Shown: in pieces, positions 51,733 to 60,865 of the stretch
Layout of the letters: the number at the start of each line of letters is the position of its first letter
How positions within the stretch are numbered: position 1 is the first letter of the stretch
Assembly (NCBI GenBank): GCA_031267825.1
Contig: JAIRYJ010000007.1
Span: forward strand, 126,001 to 190,000
Length of the DNA stretch: 64,000 nucleotides
Direction of reading: 5' to 3'
Source of the DNA: Bifidobacteriaceae bacterium
GTDB taxonomy: Bacteria; Actinomycetota; Actinomycetes; Actinomycetales; WQXJ01
Translations under genes and position numbers: made by a program
Notes under the pieces: generated by a model
The model's database searches: none
Seen by the model: only the letters and a program-made list of their open reading frames with translations
Told to the model about the DNA's origin: nothing

Positions 51733-53352
51733 CTAGAGAGGAATCTGGCCCGCCGCGACGGCTGGGATGAGGCCAGCGACCTGCCGGGTGAGTGCCAAAT
51801 CTTCCGCCAAATCAGGCGCGCCGATCAGCCTCAAGGCGGCTGCGGTCACGCCAGTCAGTTTGGCCAGATCAGTTTGGCCGGTCTGGCCCTGCCAGCAACG
51901 GGCTAGATCGGCCGTCAGCGGGTCACTGGTGCCGTAAACCTGACGGCCGTCTGGGCCAGGCTTGGTGGCGTTGATCCAGGCGGCGAAGGCCAGCGTCAGA
52001 TGTGACGGCGCCGAACCTAAAGGCCGCGCCAGCAGTTGACGCATCGGGTTAACCCACCGTTCAGGCAGCTTGAGGGACCCGTCAGAACCGATCTGCTGGA
52101 GCCGGTGAGCCATCGCCGGGTTAGCGAAACGGCTGATCAACGCAGCCGTGTAGGCGGCCGGATGAGGACCGTCAGGCGGTAAGGTCAGGGCCATCTCACC
52201 GGCCAGGCCGCGCACCAGCGTCTCACCCCAGGTTGAACGGTTCATGACGTCAGCCACCGTGGCATATCCGGCGGCCAACCCTAGGTAAGCCAAAGCTGAA
52301 TGCGAACCGTTCAGTAGGCGTAACTTGGTCAGTTCGAACGGTGTCACATCTGCCACAAAGCTGGCGCCGCCGGCTTCCCAATATGGCCGCGGCCCCCGGA
52401 AGGAGTCTTCCAGGACCCATTGGCGGTAGGGCTCGCCGAAGACTGGTAAGTCATCACGTAAGCCGATCGCCTGTTCGGCCGCCAGGCGGTCAGCTGCCGT
52501 GGTGGCTGGCACTATCCGGTCAACGATTGTGGCGGGGAAAGCCACCGATTGGTCTAGCCAGCTAAGTAGTTTGGCGCGTTCCGGCCAGCCGCTCAAGGCA
52601 ATGAATTGGTTGATCAGGCGGGCCAGGGTGGGGCCGTTGGAGGACATGTTGTCGCAGCTAACAACTGTCAGGGGGGCTTGGTTGGCGGCGAATCGGGCGG
52701 CCAGGCCAAAAGCTAAGGTGCCGAGGGCGCTGCGTGGCCAAATGTCGGCGCCAGGCTGGGTGGCGGCCAGGTCGTGGGCGATGATTGGCTCGTTCGTTGC
52801 TAGGTCACCGCCGCCGGCCGTGCGCGGGTAGCCCTTCTCGGTGATGGTTAGTGTCACCACGGAGATGGCCGACCGGGCGATTAACTGGGCGGCGGAGCCG
52901 TCCTGGCCTGTCAACAGGTGGGCGTCGATGATCGAGGCGATGACACGGGTTTGATGGTCGGTTGGGGCACGGTTGGACAGCGAGTAGTAGCAGTCCTGGC
53001 GCCGGAAAGCTTCCATCACTGGTTGCGCCATTGGTTCGAGGGCGATAATCCCCCAGCCTGGTCCGCGAGGTTCGTCGCCTCGGGTTTCGCTCGGGTAGTT
53101 GGCCGATGCCGCCCGCCCAGGTTCGCCTAGTCCGTCTGGGCCGTTCGCCTTGTTTGGGGTGCCTGAGCCGGAAAGGCTCGCGCAATTTCCTAGTTCGGTA
53201 TAAAACGCCTGATGGGCGCGGTGAAACGCGCCCAGGCCGAAGTGTATTAGGCGTGGCTCAAGCGACTGGCGGTCGGCCAGAGGGCGGTGTTCTGGCGCTA
53301 ACCGTGCCAGGTTAGAGGCGTTCAGTGGCGCGGCGTGGCGGTGATCCGTCAT
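51733..53352 (-). CDS. uxuB: Fructuronate reductase (mannitol dehydrogenase family)
   Basis: 539 residues, larger than the usual ~480-490. The NAD-binding start is LIHFGLGAFHRAHQAFYT; the catalytic region has LTKLRLLNGSHSALAYLG, typical of D-mannonate/polyol oxidoreductases. It should reduce fructuronate to mannonate in the cytoplasm. About 43 extra residues of Gly/Pro/Ala-rich sequence (NKANGPDGLGEPGRAAS and on) are inserted near residues 60-100, before WGIIALEP; this is absent from the family as I know it. AAAGGAAA precedes the ATG. It is downstream of the GntR gene on the same strand. Confidence 0.85.
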   Translation of the reverse strand: MTDHRHAAPLNASNLARLAPEHRPLADRQSLEPRLIHFGLGAFHRAHQAFYTELGNCASLSGSGTPNKANGPDGLGEPGRAASANYPSETRGDEPRGPGWGIIALEPMAQPVMEAFRRQDCYYSLSNRAPTDHQTRVIASIIDAHLLTGQDGSAAQLIARSAISVVTLTITEKGYPRTAGGGDLATNEPIIAHDLAATQPGADIWPRSALGTLAFGLAARFAANQAPLTVVSCDNMSSNGPTLARLINQFIALSGWPERAKLLSWLDQSVAFPATIVDRIVPATTAADRLAAEQAIGLRDDLPVFGEPYRQWVLEDSFRGPRPYWEAGGASFVADVTPFELTKLRLLNGSHSALAYLGLAAGYATVADVMNRSTWGETLVRGLAGEMALTLPPDGPHPAAYTAALISRFANPAMAHRLQQIGSDGSLKLPERWVNPMRQLLARPLGSAPSHLTLAFAAWINATKPGPDGRQVYGTSDPLTADLARCWQGQTGQTDLAKLTGVTAAALRLIGAPDLAEDLALTRQVAGLIPAVAAGQIPL

Positions 53353-53444
53353 CGGTTTCCTTTGGGTTGGTTGGCTACTTGGCTGGTTGGCTGGCCGACT
53401 GGCTGGGCGGGGCCCGGCCGGTTCGGCCGCTGGCCGTCTTGGGT

Positions 53445-54182
53445 TTATTCCCAGACGGCGATGGTCCGCCGGACCGGCACGGCATCGGAATCGGTGACGA
53501 ACAGTTCGGGCGAGGCCGCCCGGATCGCTTCGATGTCGCTGAAAACAGCCCGCAGATGCTGGCGCAGCAGGGTTTCGGCCTTGGTGAAATGGTGTGCCGC
53601 GACGGCTTCTAGGATTTGCGAATGGGCCTCGGCCAATTCGCTGATGGTGTCAACGATCCGCAAGCCAAGCATGCGTGCCCGGTCAAGGTGAGCTTTCGCC
53701 TGGGCGACCGCCGCCCACGTGCCACCATGTCCGGCTAATGCCAGCAGGCCGCGATGGAACTCATCGTCAAGGTGGAAGAAAGCTTCTTGTTCGTCCTGCG
53801 ACAGGCCTTTTTGAGCCGCCACAATGCCGCGCAGCGCTTCGGTCTGGACGGCGTCGAGGGCGGGGTGTTCAGCTAACGACTTCATTGAGGTTAGTTCGAC
53901 GGCTTCACGCAGGAACTGGGCGTCGGCCACACGGGTGGCGTCAACCCTGGCGACAAATGAGCCGATCTTCGGGAAGACCTGGACTAGTCCTTCTCCGACC
54001 AGCAGGACCAGGGCTTCACGTACCGGAGTGCGTGACAGGTTCAGGCTGGCGGCCAAGTCGTTCTCTGATAGGGCGGCACCAGGCGGTAGTTCCAGGGAGA
54101 TGATCTTTCGGCGGAGCGAGTCGTATGCCCGTAGGCGGCTTGATTGCCGTCGGGTTGCCGGGATCTGTCCCATGTTGACCAT
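53445..54182 (-). CDS. GntR-family regulator (FCD subfamily)
   Basis: 245 residues, ATG placed by AAAGGTGG 5 nt upstream. The winged helix (LSENDLAASLNLSRTPVREA) precedes an all-helical FCD ligand domain with metal-type residues (EFHRGLL..., AHSQILEAV). UxuR/ExuR-type members bind hexuronate intermediates. With the uronate genes on both sides, it probably controls this locus through the GCATAC sites at 54407 and 63167. Confidence 0.88.
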   Translation of the reverse strand: MVNMGQIPATRRQSSRLRAYDSLRRKIISLELPPGAALSENDLAASLNLSRTPVREALVLLVGEGLVQVFPKIGSFVARVDATRVADAQFLREAVELTSMKSLAEHPALDAVQTEALRGIVAAQKGLSQDEQEAFFHLDDEFHRGLLALAGHGGTWAAVAQAKAHLDRARMLGLRIVDTISELAEAHSQILEAVAAHHFTKAETLLRQHLRAVFSDIEAIRAASPELFVTDSDAVPVRRTIAVWE

Positions 54183-54523
54183 GCTAGCCACCTTTGTCGT
54201 TGAATCGTGTGTGGTTAAGCCGAAGCGGCTTCGCCGAGCCTGGCGAAACTCCTGCCGGGGGTGTAAACCGTCTAGCGCCCTGAGTCAGCCAGGCTGAGTC
54301 CTGGCCGCACAGTTGCGCGCTGGGGTACTTCAGTCAGCCAGTACCAGCCGGTTGGAGCCTAAGCTTGGCCAGCTAGCCACTTGACGGGTTTTACACACCG
54401 GTACTAGCATACAAGACTGGTATGCAAGTACTGCCGGCGAGCCGGGGAACAACTGAACGGCAAGCCAGGGAACTGGTAAAGACGGCGTTTGGCAACGGAT
54501 TATGAGGTTCAGAGAGGACACCA
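54183..54523. other. Divergent control region of the uronate locus
   Basis: No gene. The right half holds the promoter and operator given below. The left half shows only short inverted sequences such as GAAGCGGCTTC. Confidence 0.6.
54381..54425 (+). promoter_or_regulatory. Promoter with GntR-type operator
   Basis: TTGACG (54381-54386), an 18-nt spacer and TAGCAT (54405-54410) form a plausible sigma-70 promoter. GCATAC-AAGACTG-GTATGC (54407-54425) is a perfect 6-bp inverted repeat on top of the -10 box. GCATACAAG recurs at 63167-63175. Confidence 0.6.
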
Positions 54524-55420
54524 ATGACTGACCCAATCGGCACCATGCGGGCCGGATTCACCGGCGGCATGTACCCGCCACCAGACAACATCCCATTTGA
54601 CCAGCGGGCCGCCTGGCAACTCGACAGGTCCGCCAAACTAGGCGCCACCTGCCTCCAAATCTCAGACATGCCACAAGCCCCCGAAGCCCGCCAAGCCCTG
54701 CGGGTCGGCGCTGAGGCGGCCGGGATCGAAATCGAAGGCCTCGCCCGCGCCCTATTCGTGCCACTAGGGGCGGACCCAGCCGGCCGGGTTGAAGAACTAG
54801 CCCACCAGTTGGATTACGCCAGTCAAATCGGCATGACAGTGGTCAGACACGGCTGGGGACGGCTCACACCGCAAACCAGCCGCTTCTCACCGAACGGAGA
54901 CGTTGACGCCCAAAAAGCCCACATTGTGCGTTGCCTCCAAACCGCCGCACCCCTAGCTGAGGCCGCCAAGATCCCGATCGCGGTTGAGAACCATTGCGAC
55001 TTCGGTGCTGAAGAACTAGCTGACATGCTGAGCCAAGTCGACTCCGAATGGATTGGTTGCGCCCTTGACACAGCCAACAGTTTCACCGTCTTCCGTGACC
55101 CGAACCAAGAAATCCCAATCCTGGCGCCGCTCACATTGACAACCCACATCAAAGACATGCGCATGATCCGCAACCCCCTAAGCTGGGCCATCCCACAAAT
55201 TCCAGTCGGCTGCCGCCTCGGCGAAGGCCAAGTCGACCTCCCCCGGACGATCGAACTACTGGCCGCCCACAGCCCCAAAGCCACCGGCCTGCACTTGATA
55301 GTCGAGGCCGGCTGGGAACCAGAAGGCTGCCCGGAACAGGTTCTGCCGCCACTCGAATTGCGGCGCGAAATCCTCGAATCCGGCGTCGCCTGGCTCAATC
55401 AATTCATCGCCACCCACTAA
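54524..55420 (+). CDS. Sugar isomerase/epimerase-like TIM-barrel protein
   Basis: 298 residues of the xylose-isomerase-like (AP endonuclease 2) barrel family. Metal and catalytic positions are seen in IAVENHCDF, CALDTANSF, LTTHIKDM and LIVEAGW. Members isomerise or epimerise sugars or act on keto-sugar acids; the exact substrate is unknown. It is the first gene after the operator, and its codons are unusually C-ending. Confidence 0.8.
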   Translation: MTDPIGTMRAGFTGGMYPPPDNIPFDQRAAWQLDRSAKLGATCLQISDMPQAPEARQALRVGAEAAGIEIEGLARALFVPLGADPAGRVEELAHQLDYASQIGMTVVRHGWGRLTPQTSRFSPNGDVDAQKAHIVRCLQTAAPLAEAAKIPIAVENHCDFGAEELADMLSQVDSEWIGCALDTANSFTVFRDPNQEIPILAPLTLTTHIKDMRMIRNPLSWAIPQIPVGCRLGEGQVDLPRTIELLAAHSPKATGLHLIVEAGWEPEGCPEQVLPPLELRREILESGVAWLNQFIATH

Positions 55421-55551
55421 AACCAATCGGCCGTGGCGGACCAAACCAGACGCCGCGGCGAAACCCCCTTGGGCGGCACCGTTTAAAAAAACTAAAACCC
55501 CAAACCAGCCAGCCGGGCTGAACTAAACCAACTAAACGAAAGGCAAACGCA

Positions 55552-56466
55552 ATGACCAATGTTCTGGTTACCGGTGCTAGTGGCGCTCTGGCCAGTTACG
55601 TAATTCCGCGCCTAGTGGCCGCCGGTTATGAGGTGACAGGCTTTGACGTGGCCCCGCCAGAACGGCTAACTGACCCGGCTGTGCGGTTCGTTCAAGGTGA
55701 CTTGACTTCCCTTGAACGCTGCCTCTGCGCCTTAGCCTATTCCGAGGCCGAAATAGTGGTGCATTTGGGTGCCTTGCCCGGCCCGCGTGAAATGGTGCGG
55801 CGCCCCAACTGGCGGACCCGGCAAGTCGCCCCAGAAGACATCACAATGGCCTCCAACACTATGGGCACCTATTATCTGCTCGATGCCGTCCGCCGACTTG
55901 GGAAAGCCAAGACAGTTGTGTTCGCCTCAAGTTTCTACACCTTAGGGTTAGGTAACCGCATTAGTGACCGGCCATTCGAAGTCGAATACTTGCCAATTGA
56001 CGAGGATCATCCACTACGACCAGAAGATTCCTACGGCACATCGAAACTCCTCGGCGAAGAATTGTTGCGCGCCTGGGTGCGGGCCTATAAAGGCCGAGCG
56101 GTGGCGTTACGCCTAATGGGAATTGATTATCCTTTCCGTAATCCAGACCATTACGGCGAAGTGCCAGAATCTGATCCAACACACGTTGGTGGACCGGTTT
56201 ACACGACTTTCCAATATGTCGACGCGCGTGACGTCGCCGAAGCAGTCATTTTATCCATCGAAACACCAGGCCTTGATGAATTTGAGGCCTTCTACATCAC
56301 AACCGACACAATCTATCAAGAAAACACCGCTGATCTGGCGGCCCGGGTGTGGCCGGATATCGCTGAAATGGCTGGAGCCATTGAAGGTACGGCCGGAATC
56401 ATCACGGACGCTAAAGCGCGCCGCAAATTGGGATACACCCCGCAGTATTCCTGGCGGAACGCCTAG
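55552..56466 (+). CDS. NAD-dependent epimerase/dehydratase (extended SDR)
   Basis: 304 residues. GASGALASYVIPRL is the dinucleotide loop; FASSFYTLGLG and SYGTSK give the Ser and the Y-x3-K pair. The context suggests a uronate or related sugar-acid dehydrogenase/epimerase (inference). It is 131 bp after the barrel gene and followed by the importer genes. Confidence 0.82.
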   Translation: MTNVLVTGASGALASYVIPRLVAAGYEVTGFDVAPPERLTDPAVRFVQGDLTSLERCLCALAYSEAEIVVHLGALPGPREMVRRPNWRTRQVAPEDITMASNTMGTYYLLDAVRRLGKAKTVVFASSFYTLGLGNRISDRPFEVEYLPIDEDHPLRPEDSYGTSKLLGEELLRAWVRAYKGRAVALRLMGIDYPFRNPDHYGEVPESDPTHVGGPVYTTFQYVDARDVAEAVILSIETPGLDEFEAFYITTDTIYQENTADLAARVWPDIAEMAGAIEGTAGIITDAKARRKLGYTPQYSWRNA

Positions 56467-56517
56467 TAATGACACATCAACTAGCACATTGACGAAAGAG
56501 AGAAAAGGACACACGTC

Positions 56518-57837
56518 ATGACACAGAAGAAGCACTTCTATCCGGCCGCTCTTGGGGCTATCGCGATCGCGTTATCCCTAGTGGCCTGCGGGGATTCGGA
56601 CGAACCGTCCGGCTCCGGTACCGGCGATGCGGCCGGCGCCAATGACACCGTCACCACGGTGTGGCGTATCGCGGACAACACTGAAACACCCGTGGCCAAC
56701 GCCGTGCCACGGTTCAACACCTCATCCCAATTCGGCCAAATCGAGTTCCAGCCTCAAGTGAACCAGGGCTACCAAGACAAAATGCGCTCATCTTTGGGCG
56801 GCTCAGGCCGTCCCGGGATCTATCAAAACTGGGGTGGCGGTAACAACCGGGATTATGTTGAAGCTGGGGTTGTAGTTGACCTGGCGGAAGCCTTCGAAAC
56901 TTATCCTGAACTGAAATCAGCTTTCATGCCGTCCGTTTTGGATGTCGGATCATGGGACGGCAAATACTATGGCATACCGCTGAGTGGCACCCAGCCAGTC
57001 TTGTTGTTCTACAACAAGGCGCTGTTCGCTGACGCGGGCCTTGAAGCACCAACCACTTTCAGTGAATTGCAGAACGCGGTTGACGTTTTCAAAGGCAAAG
57101 GGATCATCCCGATCTCACTAGCTGGCACCCAGGCCTGGACCCATCAGATCTACTGGCAGTGGCTAGTTGACAGGGTTGGCGGACCGGAAGTCTTCCAGCG
57201 GATCGCTGATGGCGACTGGTCTGGTTGGAGTGATCCGGCGGTTCTGAAAGCCACCGAAATGATCGCCGACCTGGCATCATCTGGTGCCTTCGGCGACAAC
57301 TACGCTTCAGTCAACTACGGTGCTGGCGGTTCAGAAACACTCCTATCTGAAGGTAAAGCCGCCATGTATCTGATGGGTTCATGGGCTTACGGCTCAATCA
57401 AAGGCAGCGACCCGGACTTTGTCGCCAACGATCTGGGCTACGTTAACCCGCCGGCTGTTGAAGGCGGCAAAGGTGACCCACGTGACGTTGCTGGCAACCC
57501 GTCCACCTTCTTCTCAGTCACAATCTCAGCTGACAAGGACACCGCTTTCGCCTTCTTGAATGAGATGTATTCGGAAGACTACGTCAAAGACCTGATCGCT
57601 CAAGGTGAAGTACCTGTCACAATGAACGCCTCCGATTATGTTGACCAGGCGGAAGACCCGGCGTTCCTGAAATATCAGCTCGACATGGTTCAAGAAGCCC
57701 CAGTTTTCCAACAGTCCTGGGACACCGCCATTGGTGACGACAAAATGTCGCCCGTCAAGACTGAAATGCAACGCCTGATTCTGGGTCAGATCAGCCCAAC
57801 AGAGTTCATTGAAGCCGTCTTGGCGTTGCAACCCTGA
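56518..57837 (+). CDS. ABC sugar-binding lipoprotein
   Basis: 439 residues; lipobox LSLVAC after a short signal. It is a family 1 solute-binding protein (VTTVWRIADN..., YYGIPLSGTQPVLLFYNKAL), anchored outside the membrane. It probably binds a uronate or oligouronide for the permeases that follow. Confidence 0.9.
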   Translation: MTQKKHFYPAALGAIAIALSLVACGDSDEPSGSGTGDAAGANDTVTTVWRIADNTETPVANAVPRFNTSSQFGQIEFQPQVNQGYQDKMRSSLGGSGRPGIYQNWGGGNNRDYVEAGVVVDLAEAFETYPELKSAFMPSVLDVGSWDGKYYGIPLSGTQPVLLFYNKALFADAGLEAPTTFSELQNAVDVFKGKGIIPISLAGTQAWTHQIYWQWLVDRVGGPEVFQRIADGDWSGWSDPAVLKATEMIADLASSGAFGDNYASVNYGAGGSETLLSEGKAAMYLMGSWAYGSIKGSDPDFVANDLGYVNPPAVEGGKGDPRDVAGNPSTFFSVTISADKDTAFAFLNEMYSEDYVKDLIAQGEVPVTMNASDYVDQAEDPAFLKYQLDMVQEAPVFQQSWDTAIGDDKMSPVKTEMQRLILGQISPTEFIEAVLALQP

Positions 57838-57890
57838 CCACAACTGGCGAATACCGGTAAACACTGACTAGGCGGATTAGCGATCACCTG

Positions 57891-58814
57891 ATGACTAGGA
57901 AGCGGATAGCGGACGAACGCCCGGTGCACCGGGACGCCCTCAAAACGGGGCGCCCCGGTGCCCATTGGGCGGTTCCCGGCGCACTGTTCTTCGCCTTGTT
58001 CGCCTTGGTGCCTTTAGGCGTTGTGATTTACCTTTCCTTCACCACCTGGAAAGGTTTAGGCGATCCGCAATGGACTGGGCTGACTAGCTGGCAGGAACTG
58101 TTCCGTGACCGCTACATCCCACAATCAGTTTGGATCATGCTTGGTTTGTTGGTGGCCACAATCTGTGTCCAACTACCGGTGGCCGCCCTGCTTGGCACCT
58201 GGGCGGCCGGGCCGCAGCGTAACCGGGCTGTCCTAGCGTCGATCTACTTCCTGCCGTTGCTGCTTTCAACAGCCGCCATCGCGATTGTCTGGAAACAGCT
58301 AATGGACCCGAACTTTGGCCTACCAGCCCACCTTAAAGAACTGGTGGGCGGAACCGGTGACTTCATTGGCACCAGTCACGGTGCTTTGATCACATTGGTG
58401 ATGGTTGGGGCCTGGCAATACATCCCATTCCACATGCTGCTATTCCAAGGAGCGGTCCGCTCAATTCCGGATGTGCTCTACCAGGCGGCGGAGATCGACG
58501 GGGCCGGCCGGGTGCGCTGCTTCTTTTCGATCACCTTGCCGCAACTACGCAACACCATCATCACGTCACTGATTTTCATGGTGGTTGGCGGTCTGACCGG
58601 CTTTGACACGGTCCTCATCTTGACAATGGGCGGCCCCGGCCGGGACACCACCACCACACCGTTGCTGATGTACTTTGAAGCCTTCAGGTCCTATCACTTC
58701 GGTAAAGGCTCAGCCATCGCGGTTCTGCTGATAGTGGTCGCCACCACGGTTTCACTGCTGCTGACCAGGCTGTCCGGCTATGACCGGATGGAAAGCACCA
58801 AGGAGGGCGTGTGA
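57891..58814 (+). CDS. ABC sugar importer permease (MalF type)
   Basis: 307 residues, six membrane segments. The EAA loop reads LYQAAEIDGAGRVRCFFSIT then LPQL. Its end overlaps the next gene by 4 nt (GTGA). Confidence 0.9.
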   Translation: MTRKRIADERPVHRDALKTGRPGAHWAVPGALFFALFALVPLGVVIYLSFTTWKGLGDPQWTGLTSWQELFRDRYIPQSVWIMLGLLVATICVQLPVAALLGTWAAGPQRNRAVLASIYFLPLLLSTAAIAIVWKQLMDPNFGLPAHLKELVGGTGDFIGTSHGALITLVMVGAWQYIPFHMLLFQGAVRSIPDVLYQAAEIDGAGRVRCFFSITLPQLRNTIITSLIFMVVGGLTGFDTVLILTMGGPGRDTTTTPLLMYFEAFRSYHFGKGSAIAVLLIVVATTVSLLLTRLSGYDRMESTKEGV

Positions 58815-59629
58815 AACCGCGGCCGAACTGGATCGCTGGAGGACTATCCGTCCTGTGGCTGGGCTTCATCACAATCCCGATCTACGCCATTGTTGCTGGT
58901 TCGGTCGCCACCGGCCAGGCCTACATGAAAGGCGGCCCGGTGGCCGCGCCAGCCAGTTTCACACTGGACAGCTTTGTTCGTGTGCTGGCTGGCCCGTTCC
59001 TGCGTTACTTCTTGAACACCACCATCATCACGGTCTCAACCGTGGTGTTAGCACTGGTGTTGGCGTTGCCTTTGAGTTATGTCGTGGTCCGGGGTAAAGG
59101 CTGGGCCTCGCGCGGCGTTTTCCGCCTTTTCCTGTTCGGTTTAGCCATCCCGTCACAAGCGGTCATCATTCCGATGTTCTGGGTTATCAGCGCAATCGGC
59201 CTATATGACACGTGGTGGGGAGTTGTTCTGCCGACAGCCGCTTTCTCGATGCCGATTTCAGTTCTGATATTGACATCAGGTATGCGGGAGATCACTAATG
59301 ACCTATATGAGGCCATGGCGTTGGACGGCGCCAGCGCCTTCAAGACGTTTATTCGGCTTGTTATACCGTTATCCAAACCGTCGATAGCTACGCTGTGTGT
59401 TTTCAACGGTTTACACGCGTGGAACGGTTTCTTGTTCCCGCTAGTCTTGACTCAGTCTGATGATGTGAAAGTTGTCACATTGGGTTTGTATTCATTCATA
59501 TTCCAGTATGGAGCCGATTTCCCGGCGCTTTTCGCGGCGGTGATTCTTTCGGCCATCCCGCTGGTGTTGTTGTACCTCTTCGCCCGGCGGGCGTTGGTGG
59601 CGGGCCTGATGGGAGTCGGCGGCAAATGA
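58811..59629 (+). CDS. ABC sugar importer permease (MalG type)
   Basis: 272 residues from a GTG overlapping the previous stop. The EAA loop reads [20 protein letters not shown] then IPL. No ATPase gene is close, so a shared ATPase elsewhere is implied. It overlaps the dehydratase gene by 4 nt (ATGA). Confidence 0.9.
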   Translation: MKPRPNWIAGGLSVLWLGFITIPIYAIVAGSVATGQAYMKGGPVAAPASFTLDSFVRVLAGPFLRYFLNTTIITVSTVVLALVLALPLSYVVVRGKGWASRGVFRLFLFGLAIPSQAVIIPMFWVISAIGLYDTWWGVVLPTAAFSMPISVLILTSGMREITNDLYEAMALDGASAFKTFIRLVIPLSKPSIATLCVFNGLHAWNGFLFPLVLTQSDDVKVVTLGLYSFIFQYGADFPALFAAVILSAIPLVLLYLFARRALVAGLMGVGGK

Positions 59630-60834
59630 GCCTTATTGACCGGGTCGAGGTGCTGGTGACAGCACCCGGCCGGAACTTTGTGACAGTGCGTCTGACAACC
59701 TCAGATGGGCTGACTGGTCTGGGAGACGCCACCCTGAACGGCCGCGAACTAGCGGTTGTGGCCTACATCCGCGACCATCTTGGGCCAGCCCTGATCGGTA
59801 AGGACCCGGCCCGAATTGAGGACCTCTGGCAGTATCTGTTCAAAGGCGCCTACTGGCGGCGCGGACCGGTCACCATGACGGCGATCGCCGGGATCGATAC
59901 AGCCCTATGGGACATAAAAGGCAAAGTCGCGGGCTTGCCGGTGTATCAGCTACTAGGTGGCCGGTCACGCAGCGGAGTGATGGTCTACCCGCACGCCTCC
60001 GGTGAGACGGAAGCCGAACTGTTCGATGAAATTGAACGCTACCTTGACCAGGGTTACCGGGCGGTCCGGGCACAATGCGGTGTGCCTGGCTTAGAAACGG
60101 CCTACGGTGTGGGTCACGGCGGACGCTATGAGCCAGCTAACGGCAAACTACCGGCTGAAGAAATCTGGTCATCTGAGGCTTATTTAGATTTCGCGCCACG
60201 CTATTTGCGTAAAGTGCGTGAACGTTTCGGGTTCGGATTCCATCTGCTGCATGATGTTCACAACCGGCTCAGCCCAATCGAAGCCGCCCGCTTTGGTAAA
60301 GCGGTCGAAGAATGCGCCCTGTTCTGGATCGAAGACCCCACACCAGCTGAAAACCAGGAAAGTTTCCGGCTGATCCGCCAACACACCACAACTCCTTTAG
60401 CTGTTGGTGAGACGCTAACTTCGATTTGGGATGTGCGTCAACTAATAGTCGAACAGCTGATTGACTATGTGCGCACCACTGTGACCCACGTTGGCGGGCT
60501 GACACACTTACGCCGGATCTTTGACTTAGCGGCGCTTTACCAGGTCCGTACTGGATCGCATGGCGCATCTGATCTGTCACCGGTTTCTTTGGCCGCCGCG
60601 GTTCATCTTGACCTGACAACACCAAACTTTGGGATCCAGGAATACATGGGTTATCCGCCCGAAACGGATGAGGTTTTCCACACTGGCATTAGTTTGCGCG
60701 ACGGTTATCTTGATGTGGCCGAGGAACCCGGTTTAGGGGTCGAATATGATGACGCCGCCGCCGTCCGTTTCCCATACAACCCGAAGTATTTACCAGTCGC
60801 CCGGCGCTTGGATGGTTCAATCCACGACTGGTGA
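59626..60834 (+). CDS. manD: D-mannonate dehydratase (enolase superfamily, ManD type)
   Basis: 402 residues, the usual ManD length. Expected residues are present: Arg and Tyr in [18 protein letters not shown] (near 147 and 159), D-x-H in [11 protein letters not shown], metal Glu in IEDPTPAEN and VGETLT, and His in [10 protein letters not shown]. It dehydrates D-mannonate to 2-keto-3-deoxygluconate, the step after fructuronate reductase. Some ManD-like proteins are weak or use other sugar acids, but the neighbouring reductase supports mannonate. Confidence 0.88.
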   Translation: MSLIDRVEVLVTAPGRNFVTVRLTTSDGLTGLGDATLNGRELAVVAYIRDHLGPALIGKDPARIEDLWQYLFKGAYWRRGPVTMTAIAGIDTALWDIKGKVAGLPVYQLLGGRSRSGVMVYPHASGETEAELFDEIERYLDQGYRAVRAQCGVPGLETAYGVGHGGRYEPANGKLPAEEIWSSEAYLDFAPRYLRKVRERFGFGFHLLHDVHNRLSPIEAARFGKAVEECALFWIEDPTPAENQESFRLIRQHTTTPLAVGETLTSIWDVRQLIVEQLIDYVRTTVTHVGGLTHLRRIFDLAALYQVRTGSHGASDLSPVSLAAAVHLDLTTPNFGIQEYMGYPPETDEVFHTGISLRDGYLDVAEEPGLGVEYDDAAAVRFPYNPKYLPVARRLDGSIHDW

Positions 60835-60865
60835 GAGCGGGTTTGGGGATGGCCGGGCGGCTGCC

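Noticed and set aside
54823-55398. 191-residue minus-strand frame
   Set aside because: Antisense to the TIM-barrel gene; a result of its C-ending codons.
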